Source: Candidatus Jordarchaeales archaeon (lineage in GTDB: Archaea; Asgardarchaeota; Jordiarchaeia; Jordiarchaeales; Freyrarchaeaceae). Taken from it: a stretch of 64,000 nt of DNA. This document shows, piece after piece, positions 18,239 through 25,406 of this stretch (positions are counted from its first letter, which is position 1; the number at the start of each line of letters is the position of its first letter). Under the pieces are notes generated by a model that searched no databases, was not told the origin of the DNA, and saw only the letters and a list, made by a program, of their open reading frames with translations. The stretch lies in assembly GCA_038889235.1 (NCBI GenBank), contig JAWAHN010000002.1:76356-140355 (forward strand), given 5' to 3'. The position numbers and the translations under genes are program-made.

Positions 18239-18260
18239 CACCACCCAATATTGGGTGGTG
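18239..18260. repeat. perfect 22-bp palindrome at the 5' end of the SRP RNA
   Basis: The stretch is its own reverse complement, centred between 18249 and 18250 (CCCAATATTGGG core). Its right half is the 5' strand of SRP helix 1, so the left half mimics the RNA's 3' strand. It could be an operator, a leader hairpin guiding processing, or chance reuse of sequence. It lies at or just upstream of the likely transcription start. Confidence 0.7.
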
Positions 18261-18614
18261 GGTCTAGGCGGGCGGCTAGGGGTCGCCTGAGAGGGGGCTA
18301 AGCTCCCTCGACCGCAAATCCCCTAAATGGCGGGCCGAAAGCCGGCGTGAGGCGTCACTAACCCGCTGTCCTCCTCCACACCGAGGCTATGAAGACTCGT
18401 CCCGGAGGGCTGGCGGTGGCCGTCTGCCTTCCGTAGGGAGGGCGTGTTCGGCCTTCGCCGGGGGAACCTGGCCAGGCCCGGGAGAGCCCACCAATAGGGG
18501 GCACCGACGGAGCAACCTAACCTCGGACGTACAGCGCTTCCGGGGGAGCGGGTTTGAGACCAGGTGTGGAGGATGTGGCGGGAAGGTGGCGTCGATCGCC
18601 GGGACCCACCACCC
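18253..18614 (+). ncRNA. signal recognition particle 7S RNA
   Basis: A G+C-rich, ORF-free block of about 362 bases. Its ends pair perfectly over 12 bases (18253-18264 with 18603-18614), as in archaeal SRP helix 1. The 5' part has the Alu-domain look of archaeal 7S RNAs (CTAGGCGGGCGGCTAGGGG, two adjacent hairpins, then GGGCCGAAAGCC). The S domain contains CCAGGCCCGGGAGAG and GGAGCAACC, like the two sides of helix 8 that bind SRP54, though with about 20 extra bases between them. RNase P RNA was considered, but its conserved GAGGAAAGTCC is absent. SRP19 is encoded at 60.1 kb. A covariance search would settle exact ends. Confidence 0.77.
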
Positions 18615-18629
18615 GCTTAAATAAAAAGG

Positions 18630-19562
18630 TTACTCTGTTATGATTTCTTCAAGCAACAAGCAGACTTTACATTTCTCCCCGGAGGCAGGCTGACCACATT
18701 TTACACAAGTAACCGTTCTCGCCTCTTCTTCTGGCAAGAGTTGAAGTATTTTTTCATGAATTCTCACTATGTTGTATTTTGTCCCCGGCCTTTCTGCCTC
18801 CATCCTGTTGAGGAAGTTTCTTACGTCGTCCCTGTATGCTTCAGCGTGGTAAGGGCAAGGCGTTTCATGATAGTGTATGCGGTTGAAGAAGGCGTAGAGG
18901 ACCACCTCTTCTTCTGGTACATCTCTCAAGGGCTTTATGCGTGGAACGAAGCCCTCTATGTTCTTACGAGTGGGCCTATTCCTCAAAAAGTGAGTTAAAT
19001 CTCCTTTTAAGATATTCATGAGGACTGTTTGTGCTTCGTCATCTAGGTTGTGAGCTGTCGCTACGACATCGGCACCTACACTGACTGCCAGGGTATTTAT
19101 TGCCCTTCTCCTGAGAACACCGCAATAGGTGCATGCGCCAAGTCTTTTCTCACCATGCTTCTCGCCTGCCGCCTGAATTATCTCATCCAAGGTTTTTCCG
19201 AACAGCTCCTTGAAAGAGGTCTTTACCCAGGGGACTTTAAGCTGCCTGACATTCTCCTCTACTATTTCGAGCGACTCTTTTCTGTAGCCTTCTATTCCTT
19301 CGTCGACAGTTATCGCTATAAGCTCGCTTCTCGGAAAGCGTCTTTCAAGCTTTGCAAGTATGTGGAGGAGGACTAAACTGTCCTTTCCTCCCGAGACAGC
19401 GACAGCTATTCTGCTCTCTGGATTGAGCATTTTGTAGCGTGAAATGGTCCTCCTAACTTTGTTTTCAACAGATTCTGTGAAGCATCTTTTACAGAGCATC
19501 TCCCCGGAGTAGGGGCGGTAAACTACTGCCTCATGATCGCACTTCATGCACTTACTGTTCAT
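18630..19562 (-). CDS. tRNA 2-thiolation enzyme, TtuA/Ncs6 family
   Basis: These ATP pyrophosphatases activate tRNA uridines (position 34 or 54) for thiolation, with sulfur supplied by ubiquitin-like carriers. The 310-residue protein has N- and C-terminal zinc ribbons (CMKCDH..CKRC; CVKCGQPASGEKCKVC), the PP-loop AVAVSGGKDSLVLLHIL, and the Fe-S cysteines CTYCGVLRRR and CPYH. It lies 15 bases beyond the SRP RNA on the other strand and 25 bases after the protease gene. The MoaD-like protein at 37.8 kb is a possible sulfur carrier partner (inference). Confidence 0.92.
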   Translation of the reverse strand: MNSKCMKCDHEAVVYRPYSGEMLCKRCFTESVENKVRRTISRYKMLNPESRIAVAVSGGKDSLVLLHILAKLERRFPRSELIAITVDEGIEGYRKESLEIVEENVRQLKVPWVKTSFKELFGKTLDEIIQAAGEKHGEKRLGACTYCGVLRRRAINTLAVSVGADVVATAHNLDDEAQTVLMNILKGDLTHFLRNRPTRKNIEGFVPRIKPLRDVPEEEVVLYAFFNRIHYHETPCPYHAEAYRDDVRNFLNRMEAERPGTKYNIVRIHEKILQLLPEEEARTVTCVKCGQPASGEKCKVCLLLEEIITE

Positions 19563-19587
19563 TTTCTCATCATTCCTGGAATGACGT

Positions 19588-20787
19588 TTAGAGCGGAATG
19601 AATCCTGTTTTCATCAATGGAATTAAAGCATTTAGGACTAGCAAACATATAGTCGCCGCCCTCGCCGCGTTTATGGCAAACTTCCTCATTGAAACTTTCC
19701 TTCCGAAGAAGCACAAGCCTTTCCTCTCAGAGACTACAAGAGAAACTGCTTCTTTGAGTATTTTATCTCCGTCGAGTGCTGGAACAGGCATCATGTTTAT
19801 AATTGAAACGCTGAAGGATACGATGAAAATCCATTGGATGACCATGTAAACGTGGTTTGGAAAAGTGTAACCCAGCCACCAGGAGCTGGGGTATGGCAAG
19901 TAGAACGGTTGTGGATACATAATCCCTATGTACCCCTTGTAAGGCGCCCTCGGGTTAATCCCAGCGGTTACAGTGATCTCACCTATGCTAGTTGTTAGTT
20001 TGAGCGTGTCGAAGGGTTTAACGTTTAAAAGGTATAAGTCGAGAGCGGCAGGAGACGGTATTGGAGTCCCGTTTATGGCAAACAGTATGGTTGAAGGGAA
20101 AAGCTTTCCATACGCAAAGGAGTGTGAATCCACGCCTGTCACAATGACGCCTAAAGATGGACCATACCAGGGCGAAATTACTGCTTGAAAGTTCGCCAGT
20201 ACTAGAAGGGCTATGAGCGCTGTGGCCAAGTTAACTGCTGAGCCGGAGCTTAAAACTCTGACTCTCGAACGTGTTCTTACCTTTTCCATGGCCTCTTCAT
20301 CTACTTCTATAAATCCTCCTGGCATGAAGAGTACAAAAAGCAAGCCAGACGATTTTATAGGTATGCCCTCCGCCTTAGCTGTCAGACCATGAGCCAACTC
20401 GTGAAGTACTAGCGTAACGATTATTCCAACTGCAGCGTAGAGAAAGCTAAACCAAGTAATAGTAATTCCCGGTATCAAAGGTACTATGGGGTAGGAATGC
20501 TGCGGCTGGAAGAAGGCGTTTACTAGGTTTAAGAATAGAAGGTACACTCCATATCCTAAGGCAGAGTAGCTTAGGGGTATGGATGCGTCACCGAGCGCGC
20601 GCCACAAACGTGGCGCCCTAAGCGCTATCCTTGACAGGATATTGTTGAGTCTAGTTGTGCGCCAAACGACTGCGAAAGGAAGTACTGTGAACCCGTATTT
20701 TTCAAGCTTAAGCAATTTACCTGCAGCCATCACTCCACTCCAGAATATGAGTAAGATTAGGGCTACAAACTGCCACTCTTCAATCAC
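19588..20787 (-). CDS. site-2 protease family membrane metalloprotease (M50)
   Basis: A polytopic membrane protein of 399 residues. It has the HELAHGLTA zinc motif at about residue 128 inside a transmembrane helix, a PDZ-like domain (about 215-290), and the second metal-site motif NMMPVPALDGDKI at about 345. Hydrophobic segments are at the N-terminus, 75-95, 115-145, 195-215, 320-345 and 380-395. The GTG at 20787 follows GGGAGGAAAAA. Such proteases cut within membranes to release regulators or process membrane proteins; the substrate is unknown. Confidence 0.92.
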   Translation of the reverse strand: MIEEWQFVALILLIFWSGVMAAGKLLKLEKYGFTVLPFAVVWRTTRLNNILSRIALRAPRLWRALGDASIPLSYSALGYGVYLLFLNLVNAFFQPQHSYPIVPLIPGITITWFSFLYAAVGIIVTLVLHELAHGLTAKAEGIPIKSSGLLFVLFMPGGFIEVDEEAMEKVRTRSRVRVLSSGSAVNLATALIALLVLANFQAVISPWYGPSLGVIVTGVDSHSFAYGKLFPSTILFAINGTPIPSPAALDLYLLNVKPFDTLKLTTSIGEITVTAGINPRAPYKGYIGIMYPQPFYLPYPSSWWLGYTFPNHVYMVIQWIFIVSFSVSIINMMPVPALDGDKILKEAVSLVVSERKGLCFFGRKVSMRKFAINAARAATICLLVLNALIPLMKTGFIPL

Positions 20788-20941
20788 GCTTTTTCCTCCC
20801 TTTAAAGCTCGAGCTTAAGCTCACCTCTGAAACCTCTAGAAGTCCCTCAGGGGCTTCAAGGTGACTAGTGGCTTTCATTTCAGATAAATCTTTTAATCAC
20901 CAATCCTACTAGAATAAGTAGGCGAGTGAGGTGCTCTTCTA

Positions 20942-21421
20942 TTGAACGAAAAAAGAGCTGAAATAGAGATCGAAGCAATAAAGACCCCTGTAGGTGAAGT
21001 TCCGACGGTTAAAACCATAGAGAGAGTGATTGAAGGGCTAAACGCTCTCGGAGAAGACCTAGACTCCATATCACTCTCCTTCTCCGAAGCGTTGAAATCC
21101 ATAACTGCTGAAGTGAAAAGCCTACAAAAACTAATATCTAAAACCACTGTTTCATCTGAGGCCACCGCAGACGCGGTCAAAAGGCTTGAACGGAAATTCG
21201 AACAGTTCTCGCGGGAAGAATTAGAGAGGTGGGCTCGCCTTCAACAAGTCCTCTCCTTAATTGTTAATGCCTTAAAAGAAATTTACAACGGTGTGGATAA
21301 AAACATTAAGACGACAACTAAAATTGAAAAACTTTTTTCTCCCTTCACCGATTACTTAGCTCAAAAGAAGACTCCCATGCAGGAAAAACAGGCGAAGCCT
21401 CTCAAGAAAGTTTCCAGTTAA
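20942..21421 (+). CDS. coiled-coil protein, unknown
   Basis: The family is not recognised. The 159 residues are almost wholly helical with heptad-like repeats (ALGEDLDSISLSFSEALKSI, TADAVKRLERKFEQFSREEL). No signal peptide, membrane segment or metal motif is visible. The start is TTG at 20942, supported by GAGGTG about ten bases upstream; the first ATG would lose most of the protein. It ends 4 nt into the convergent coiled-coil/winged-helix gene at 21418. It resembles in style, not clearly in sequence, the other coiled-coil proteins at 27.2, 28.3 and 41.8 kb. Confidence 0.65.
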   Translation: MNEKRAEIEIEAIKTPVGEVPTVKTIERVIEGLNALGEDLDSISLSFSEALKSITAEVKSLQKLISKTTVSSEATADAVKRLERKFEQFSREELERWARLQQVLSLIVNALKEIYNGVDKNIKTTTKIEKLFSPFTDYLAQKKTPMQEKQAKPLKKVSS

Positions 21422-22089
21422 TCCACTGTAAGCTCTCTACTGATCTCTACTTCGTTTCCATCAACTTTCACAATCCCTTTTCCTTCCATCCTGGCCAATA
21501 TAGCTCTCATTTGCCCTTCCAATACCCCGCTGCTTTTAGCTAAGTCGCTTACTTTGCAGCGCTTAATACTTTTCAGGATAAAGTATGGCTTATAGTTAAT
21601 GTCGTCCTTTATGAGGCTTTCAAGGGAGGCAATTGCCCTCTTTAACGCCTCTTTCTCCTCCTCGAGTTCAGAAACCCTTTTTTCCAAGCCGGCTACTTCT
21701 TCCTCAAGCTCTTTTATCTTTCTTTCTCTAAGAGAAATTTCATCCTTCAACCTTGAGATCTCCACTTGCAGCGTACTTTCACTAAGCTTCCTATCCTCTT
21801 CAAGCCGCTTAACCTTGAGCCTCTCTCCCTCCAGCATCCTCTCCAGTTCCTTTTTCTCCTTGTAAACCTTTTCCATAGCTTCCATTTCTCTCTTAAGTCT
21901 TGCAATCTCCGTCTCGTACTCTCTCTTAGCAGTATCGAACTTTACCCTCCACCCAGCTACTTCAGTCTCCAACTCCTCTATACGTCTCCTCTGTCTCTCT
22001 ATTTCTTCCTCCTGCCTTTCCAGTTTGGCTTCTAGGATTCTCAAAGCCTCCCTCTTCCCTTCAGTCTCCCCCAAATAAACCTCCTCCAA
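21418..22089 (-). CDS. long coiled coil with C-terminal winged helix, unknown
   Basis: Residues 1-155 are an uninterrupted charged coiled coil (heptads of Leu/Ile with Glu/Lys/Arg). Residues about 158-220 look like a winged helix: YFILKSIKRCKVSDLAKSSG, then MRAILARMEGKGIVKVDGNE. The layout, coil then DNA-binding wing, matches the product at 28.3 kb. That suggests a DNA-bound oligomer or a bridge between DNA and another partner, which is inference. The TTG at 22089 or the TTG five codons later (after GGAGGAGG) may be the start. A possible C/D sRNA lies just upstream. Confidence 0.7.
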   Translation of the reverse strand: MEEVYLGETEGKREALRILEAKLERQEEEIERQRRRIEELETEVAGWRVKFDTAKREYETEIARLKREMEAMEKVYKEKKELERMLEGERLKVKRLEEDRKLSESTLQVEISRLKDEISLRERKIKELEEEVAGLEKRVSELEEEKEALKRAIASLESLIKDDINYKPYFILKSIKRCKVSDLAKSSGVLEGQMRAILARMEGKGIVKVDGNEVEISRELTVD

Positions 22090-22105
22090 AAAGTTAGAGG
22101 TAAAT

Positions 22106-22175
22106 TCAGTTTGTCATGAGTTCTTCATCGTCTCCATCAAAGGGACACTCAGACTGGGGCGACGTCATCATATCC
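22106..22175 (-). ncRNA. possible C/D box small RNA
   Basis: On the minus strand the region reads a C box (ATGATGA, 22166-22172), a 12-nt spacer, a D' box (CTGA, 22149-22152), a C'-like CGATGAA near 22125, and a D box (CTGA, 22106-22109). The order and first spacing fit a C/D sRNA. There is no closing stem and the second half is longer than usual, so this is a candidate only; it could equally be leader sequence of the downstream coiled-coil gene. Confidence 0.35.
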
Positions 22176-22256
22176 GATAGCATTTAAGGGTGCTTCACCT
22201 TATAAACGTTGTTCGGCTACCCTTACTAATTTGCCTAGGTGTTCACGTGACAGTTC

Positions 22257-22655
22257 TCAGCCTGGAACACCAACGCTGTCTTTACTATCCTTTCCAGCTG
22301 CTTGAGCAAGCTTGCTCATTTTGAGCTCTTCCACTATTTTCCTTGCTTTTTTCAAGCTTCCTGTGACTCTCCGCACATCAACTAGGACGGGGGCTCCGCT
22401 TATGCTCGAAATTAAGCTTACCCCTGCTTGAACCGCACTAACAGTCCTATGTGAACAACGCAGCACACCGAACCCCGAATCCTTATCGTACTCAATTATC
22501 TTTAGCTCCATAACGCTAACTCCAAGCTCCCCAAAGATTCTGAGGAGCTCGCTCAATATGCTACCAGCTACCTCTTCAAACTCCAACCCTTTACTGCCCA
22601 CCACCTGGAAAACTATGTATCTCCTCCTAGCCTTCACTGATCGCGTGCCGGGCAA
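22257..22655 (-). CDS. rnp2: ribonuclease P protein component 2 (Rnp2/Pop5)
   Basis: Archaeal Pop5 homologue, which pairs with Rnp3 (Rpp30) to activate the catalytic domain of RNase P RNA in tRNA 5' maturation. The 132-residue protein has the family start RRRYIVFQVVG, a middle LLRIFGELGVSVMELKIIEY and FGVLRCSHRTVSAVQAGVSLI. The TTG at 22655 is used. It lies 15 bases after rnp3 on the same strand, the usual archaeal pairing. Confidence 0.9.
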   Translation of the reverse strand: MPGTRSVKARRRYIVFQVVGSKGLEFEEVAGSILSELLRIFGELGVSVMELKIIEYDKDSGFGVLRCSHRTVSAVQAGVSLISSISGAPVLVDVRRVTGSLKKARKIVEELKMSKLAQAAGKDSKDSVGVPG

Positions 22656-22670
22656 TTGCTCACCGCTCCC

Positions 22671-23312
22671 TCAACTAACTCTTTGAACCCCTTCATAGCC
22701 CCTCCACTCGAGCACCAAGAAAGGATAAAACGAAAGCGCCTTCAACGCAGCCTCTCTCGGTATCCCAAGGAGAAGCGCTATAGCAGTAATGCTGGTAGGA
22801 GAACGTACTTCATAATAACTCCTGGGCTCCCTTGTTATAAAAAACACAGCCCCTTCCTCCAGTAGAATGGAAGCAGCCCTCCTCAGCACAGAAAAAGCCC
22901 GTATGCGTTTTACTCCATCACTGGTGAAAAGGGGGGCCAATGATAGTTCAATGGCCACCCCTCCCTCCTGGGAAAGTCTCACAAGCGACTTATCCAAGTA
23001 CTTGTAACACTCAATGGATGGAAAGTAAAGTATGTCGATGTCCGGGTTTCGGGCAGCCCACACAGCTACCTCTCTACTTATACAGGGAGCGGCTACTAGA
23101 TCCCCCTTCCCTCTAACTTTGCCCAATGTTTTTTTCATCTGAACGAGTCTTCCTCCCTCCAGATTTACTCTCGAGAATACTTCGACTCCCTCGCCTACCC
23201 CCCTTTTCTCGCCAACGGCAAAAACAGCGGTGAACCCCAACTTGCCAGCGACTTTCAAAAATTTTTCCTTAGAATCTGGAGTTAGGTACACGTGTGTTTC
23301 AACGAACCTCAC
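22671..23312 (-). CDS. rnp3: ribonuclease P protein component 3 (Rnp3/Rpp30)
   Basis: A PHP-like TIM-barrel fold, the archaeal Rpp30 subunit of RNase P. Features are MRFVETHVYLTPDSKEKFL, LGFTAVFAVGEKRG, ISREVAVWAARNPDIDILYF and SPTSITAIALLLGIPREAALKAL. I start it at the GTG at 23312 because that forms a 4-nt GTGA overlap with the upstream gene and a typical family N-terminus; an ATG at 23339 is open but embedded. It belongs to the L15e-COG1325-rnp3-rnp2 operon. Confidence 0.9.
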   Translation of the reverse strand: MRFVETHVYLTPDSKEKFLKVAGKLGFTAVFAVGEKRGVGEGVEVFSRVNLEGGRLVQMKKTLGKVRGKGDLVAAPCISREVAVWAARNPDIDILYFPSIECYKYLDKSLVRLSQEGGVAIELSLAPLFTSDGVKRIRAFSVLRRAASILLEEGAVFFITREPRSYYEVRSPTSITAIALLLGIPREAALKALSFYPFLVLEWRGYEGVQRVS

Positions 23313-23755
23313 TCCACGATTAAATTGTACGTCTTGCATATCTCGCGTATCTCCTCGAGCTTATTCCTGGAAAACTTAATTTTGGCTCTGACAACGTCTT
23401 CGTAGTCGCTTAAACGCACCTCTCCTAAATACGCCTTTTGCTTGTCAAAGCGGAGGAAAAGGTTTCCATGACCATCGCATCTCAGTGAAAGTTGTCTTCC
23501 TATCTTCGCCTTGTCTTCCTCACTCATCAGAGAAGCTAAACGCCTAACAATTTTCTCAGCTTCTCTTCCGGAAGCCTTAGCCCTGAAGATTATTACTTCA
23601 TTGCCGTAGTGTCCTCTAACCTTCTCCTTTGCAACCTCTAATTTTTCATCAGAAAGAAAAAACAAAGCTTTAATGACTTTATCTGGGTCCTCAGTTGAGT
23701 GAGCGAAAACCTGAAACTCGATGCCTGCCACTCCTTTTCCACGCAACTCTCCCAC
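23309..23755 (-). CDS. predicted exosome-associated RNA-binding protein (COG1325)
   Basis: The 148-residue protein matches the small archaeal family placed between L15e and RNase P genes and thought to act with the exosome. Features are IEFQVFAHSTEDPDKVIKAL, LSDEKLEVAKEKVRGHYGNE and LSLRCDGHGNLFLRFDKQKAY. Its role is predicted from context in the literature, not proven. The GTG at 23755 or the GTG nine codons in (MAGIEFQ) could be the start. Exosome core genes, often next in this operon, are not present here. Confidence 0.85.
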   Translation of the reverse strand: MGELRGKGVAGIEFQVFAHSTEDPDKVIKALFFLSDEKLEVAKEKVRGHYGNEVIIFRAKASGREAEKIVRRLASLMSEEDKAKIGRQLSLRCDGHGNLFLRFDKQKAYLGEVRLSDYEDVVRAKIKFSRNKLEEIREICKTYNLIVE

Positions 23756-23761
23756 CAGTTT

Positions 23762-24352
23762 TTAACCAAAGAACTTCTCACGGCTTGGTCTAACTTTCTC
23801 AGCACCCTTCCCTTTTCTCCTTAACCCCCTTGCCCTCTTACCGCTACTTGTAAGACCCCTGAAAACCCTGCCACGGTGCACCCTACTGCATATCCAATTT
23901 ATCTTCGGGTCAGACTTTATGACAGGGTGGTTTGGGTCAACTAAAATCACTTCAAACCACTTCCATCTCCCGTCTTCTCCAACATAATACGAGTTTAAGA
24001 CCTCCAAGTTTGGATATTTGCGGGCAACCCTTTCCTCAGCGATCCACTGAAGGTTTTTCCCCGGGGTCTTCTTAGCTACACCTAACCCCTTCGGCTTCCT
24101 ACCGCTCCTAGGCCTAGGCTTCCTTAATCCTCCCTTGCGTATGCGAACCCTGACTATTACGAAGCCTTGCTTTGCTTTGTAACCAAGTCTCCTTGCCCTA
24201 TCAGGCCTAGTTGGCCTATCGACTCTCACTATCGCAGGCTGTTTACGCCACAGTGTTAGTCTTTCACGCAGAAACTCCTTTAGCTCATCTCTCTCCTTCT
24301 TTATTAACTGTCTCCAGCTTTCTGAAATATAATTGTACATCGACTTCACCAT
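23762..24352 (-). CDS. rpl15e: 50S ribosomal protein L15e
   Basis: A very basic 196-residue protein with [60 protein letters not shown] and the [18 protein letters not shown] tail, all typical of archaeal/eukaryotic L15e. The start may be the ATG at 24352 (MVKS) or the ATG four codons on. A TATA-like TATAAAAAGATA (minus strand, 24409-24420) lies upstream. It heads the L15e-RNase P operon. Confidence 0.97.
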   Translation of the reverse strand: MVKSMYNYISESWRQLIKKERDELKEFLRERLTLWRKQPAIVRVDRPTRPDRARRLGYKAKQGFVIVRVRIRKGGLRKPRPRSGRKPKGLGVAKKTPGKNLQWIAEERVARKYPNLEVLNSYYVGEDGRWKWFEVILVDPNHPVIKSDPKINWICSRVHRGRVFRGLTSSGKRARGLRRKGKGAEKVRPSREKFFG

Positions 24353-24611
24353 TTTCGGCGCTCACTCCCAAGCTTACTTGTTTTAGAGCCTATCTTTCCA
24401 TACCAGAATATCTTTTTATAGTTTACCATAGTCTAAGCGGCAAAGAGCCCGCCAACTTATTAGTATCAAAACCAGTGGGTTTTAGCGCCCCGTATTCCGA
24501 AGGGTCTTAACAGGGCTTCCAAAAAAGTGAAATATGTGCTTCCCTAAAATTATCTTTGTGCTCAGCTTTTCCTGAGAGCAGGTATGCTGCGCGCTCCGGG
24601 GATGGTGCCAG

Positions 24612-25319
24612 ATGCCCGTGTTAAAATTCTTCGGCCACGCAGCCTTCAAACTCTCATCCCCAAAGTACAGTGTGCTTTTTGACCCGGGCTTCTTTGAAAG
24701 TAAACCTCTTGTCAGCGAAAACGAGAAAGCTAACGTTATATGTGTTACACACAGCCACCCCGACCACTTGGGAAACACAGCCAAAATCGCTGCAGCCCAG
24801 AAGGCATTCGTAGTCACTAGTAATGAGGTGGCTGAAAAGCTGAAGGCTGAAGGGGCACCAGAATGGCTCCTCCGCCCCTTAAACCCGGGCGAAAGCTTCA
24901 CTAGGCCGGAGATCAAGGTGACCGCTATAGACCTCAAGCATGGGCCACCGAGAGCCCCTATACCTGTACCGCATCTAGCATTCCTTGTAGAACTGGAAAA
25001 AGTTAAGTTGGTCCACCTTGGCGATGCAGGAACTAGGGGCACTCTGGGACACTACCAGATAGACGTGCTCCTCATAGGGATCGATGAAACAGAGACTTTC
25101 CCGCCCGTCCAAGCACTCCAAGCGGTGAGCGACCTAAAACCGAAACTCGCAATACCGATGCATGTTAGGAAAAAAGAAGAACTTGACTACTTCGAGGAAC
25201 ACTTTTCGCTGATGGCTCCTGAGGTTGGTTACAAGCGTATGTCTATTGGCGAAAGAATATCCGTCGAGTGGGTTGCTGGGACAGAATTTTCGTTTAAGCC
25301 CCTCATCCAAGAAGAATGA
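24612..25319 (+). CDS. UPF0173 metal-dependent hydrolase (beta-lactamase fold)
   Basis: A metallo-beta-lactamase fold protein of 235 residues: FFGHAAFKL, the HSHPDHLGN metal motif, DLKHGPPR, VHLGDAGTRG and IPMHVRKKEEL. The family is widespread in archaea and bacteria, and its physiological substrate is unknown. It is cytosolic, with no signal peptide. The 24353-24611 upstream region holds a hairpin (CTCAG/CTGAG at about 24562-24577) that could end or regulate a transcript. Single gene. Confidence 0.9.
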   Translation: MPVLKFFGHAAFKLSSPKYSVLFDPGFFESKPLVSENEKANVICVTHSHPDHLGNTAKIAAAQKAFVVTSNEVAEKLKAEGAPEWLLRPLNPGESFTRPEIKVTAIDLKHGPPRAPIPVPHLAFLVELEKVKLVHLGDAGTRGTLGHYQIDVLLIGIDETETFPPVQALQAVSDLKPKLAIPMHVRKKEELDYFEEHFSLMAPEVGYKRMSIGERISVEWVAGTEFSFKPLIQEE

Positions 25320-25406
25320 ACGATCCACACTTACCTGCAGTAATGGTTAAATATTTTCAATTCCACACTACTTTTTTGCACAAACGAACGATGGAGGAGT
25401 TGCTTT

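Noticed and set aside
18253-18614. RNase P RNA
   Set aside because: The conserved GAGGAAAGTCC block and other RNase P signatures are not visible; the terminal pairing and the Alu- and S-domain-like motifs fit SRP RNA.
23309-24352. Expectation of exosome genes (rrp4, rrp41, rrp42) continuing the L15e operon
   Set aside because: The sequence after rnp2 encodes a coiled-coil protein instead; absence here is just a shorter operon and not evidence of gene loss.
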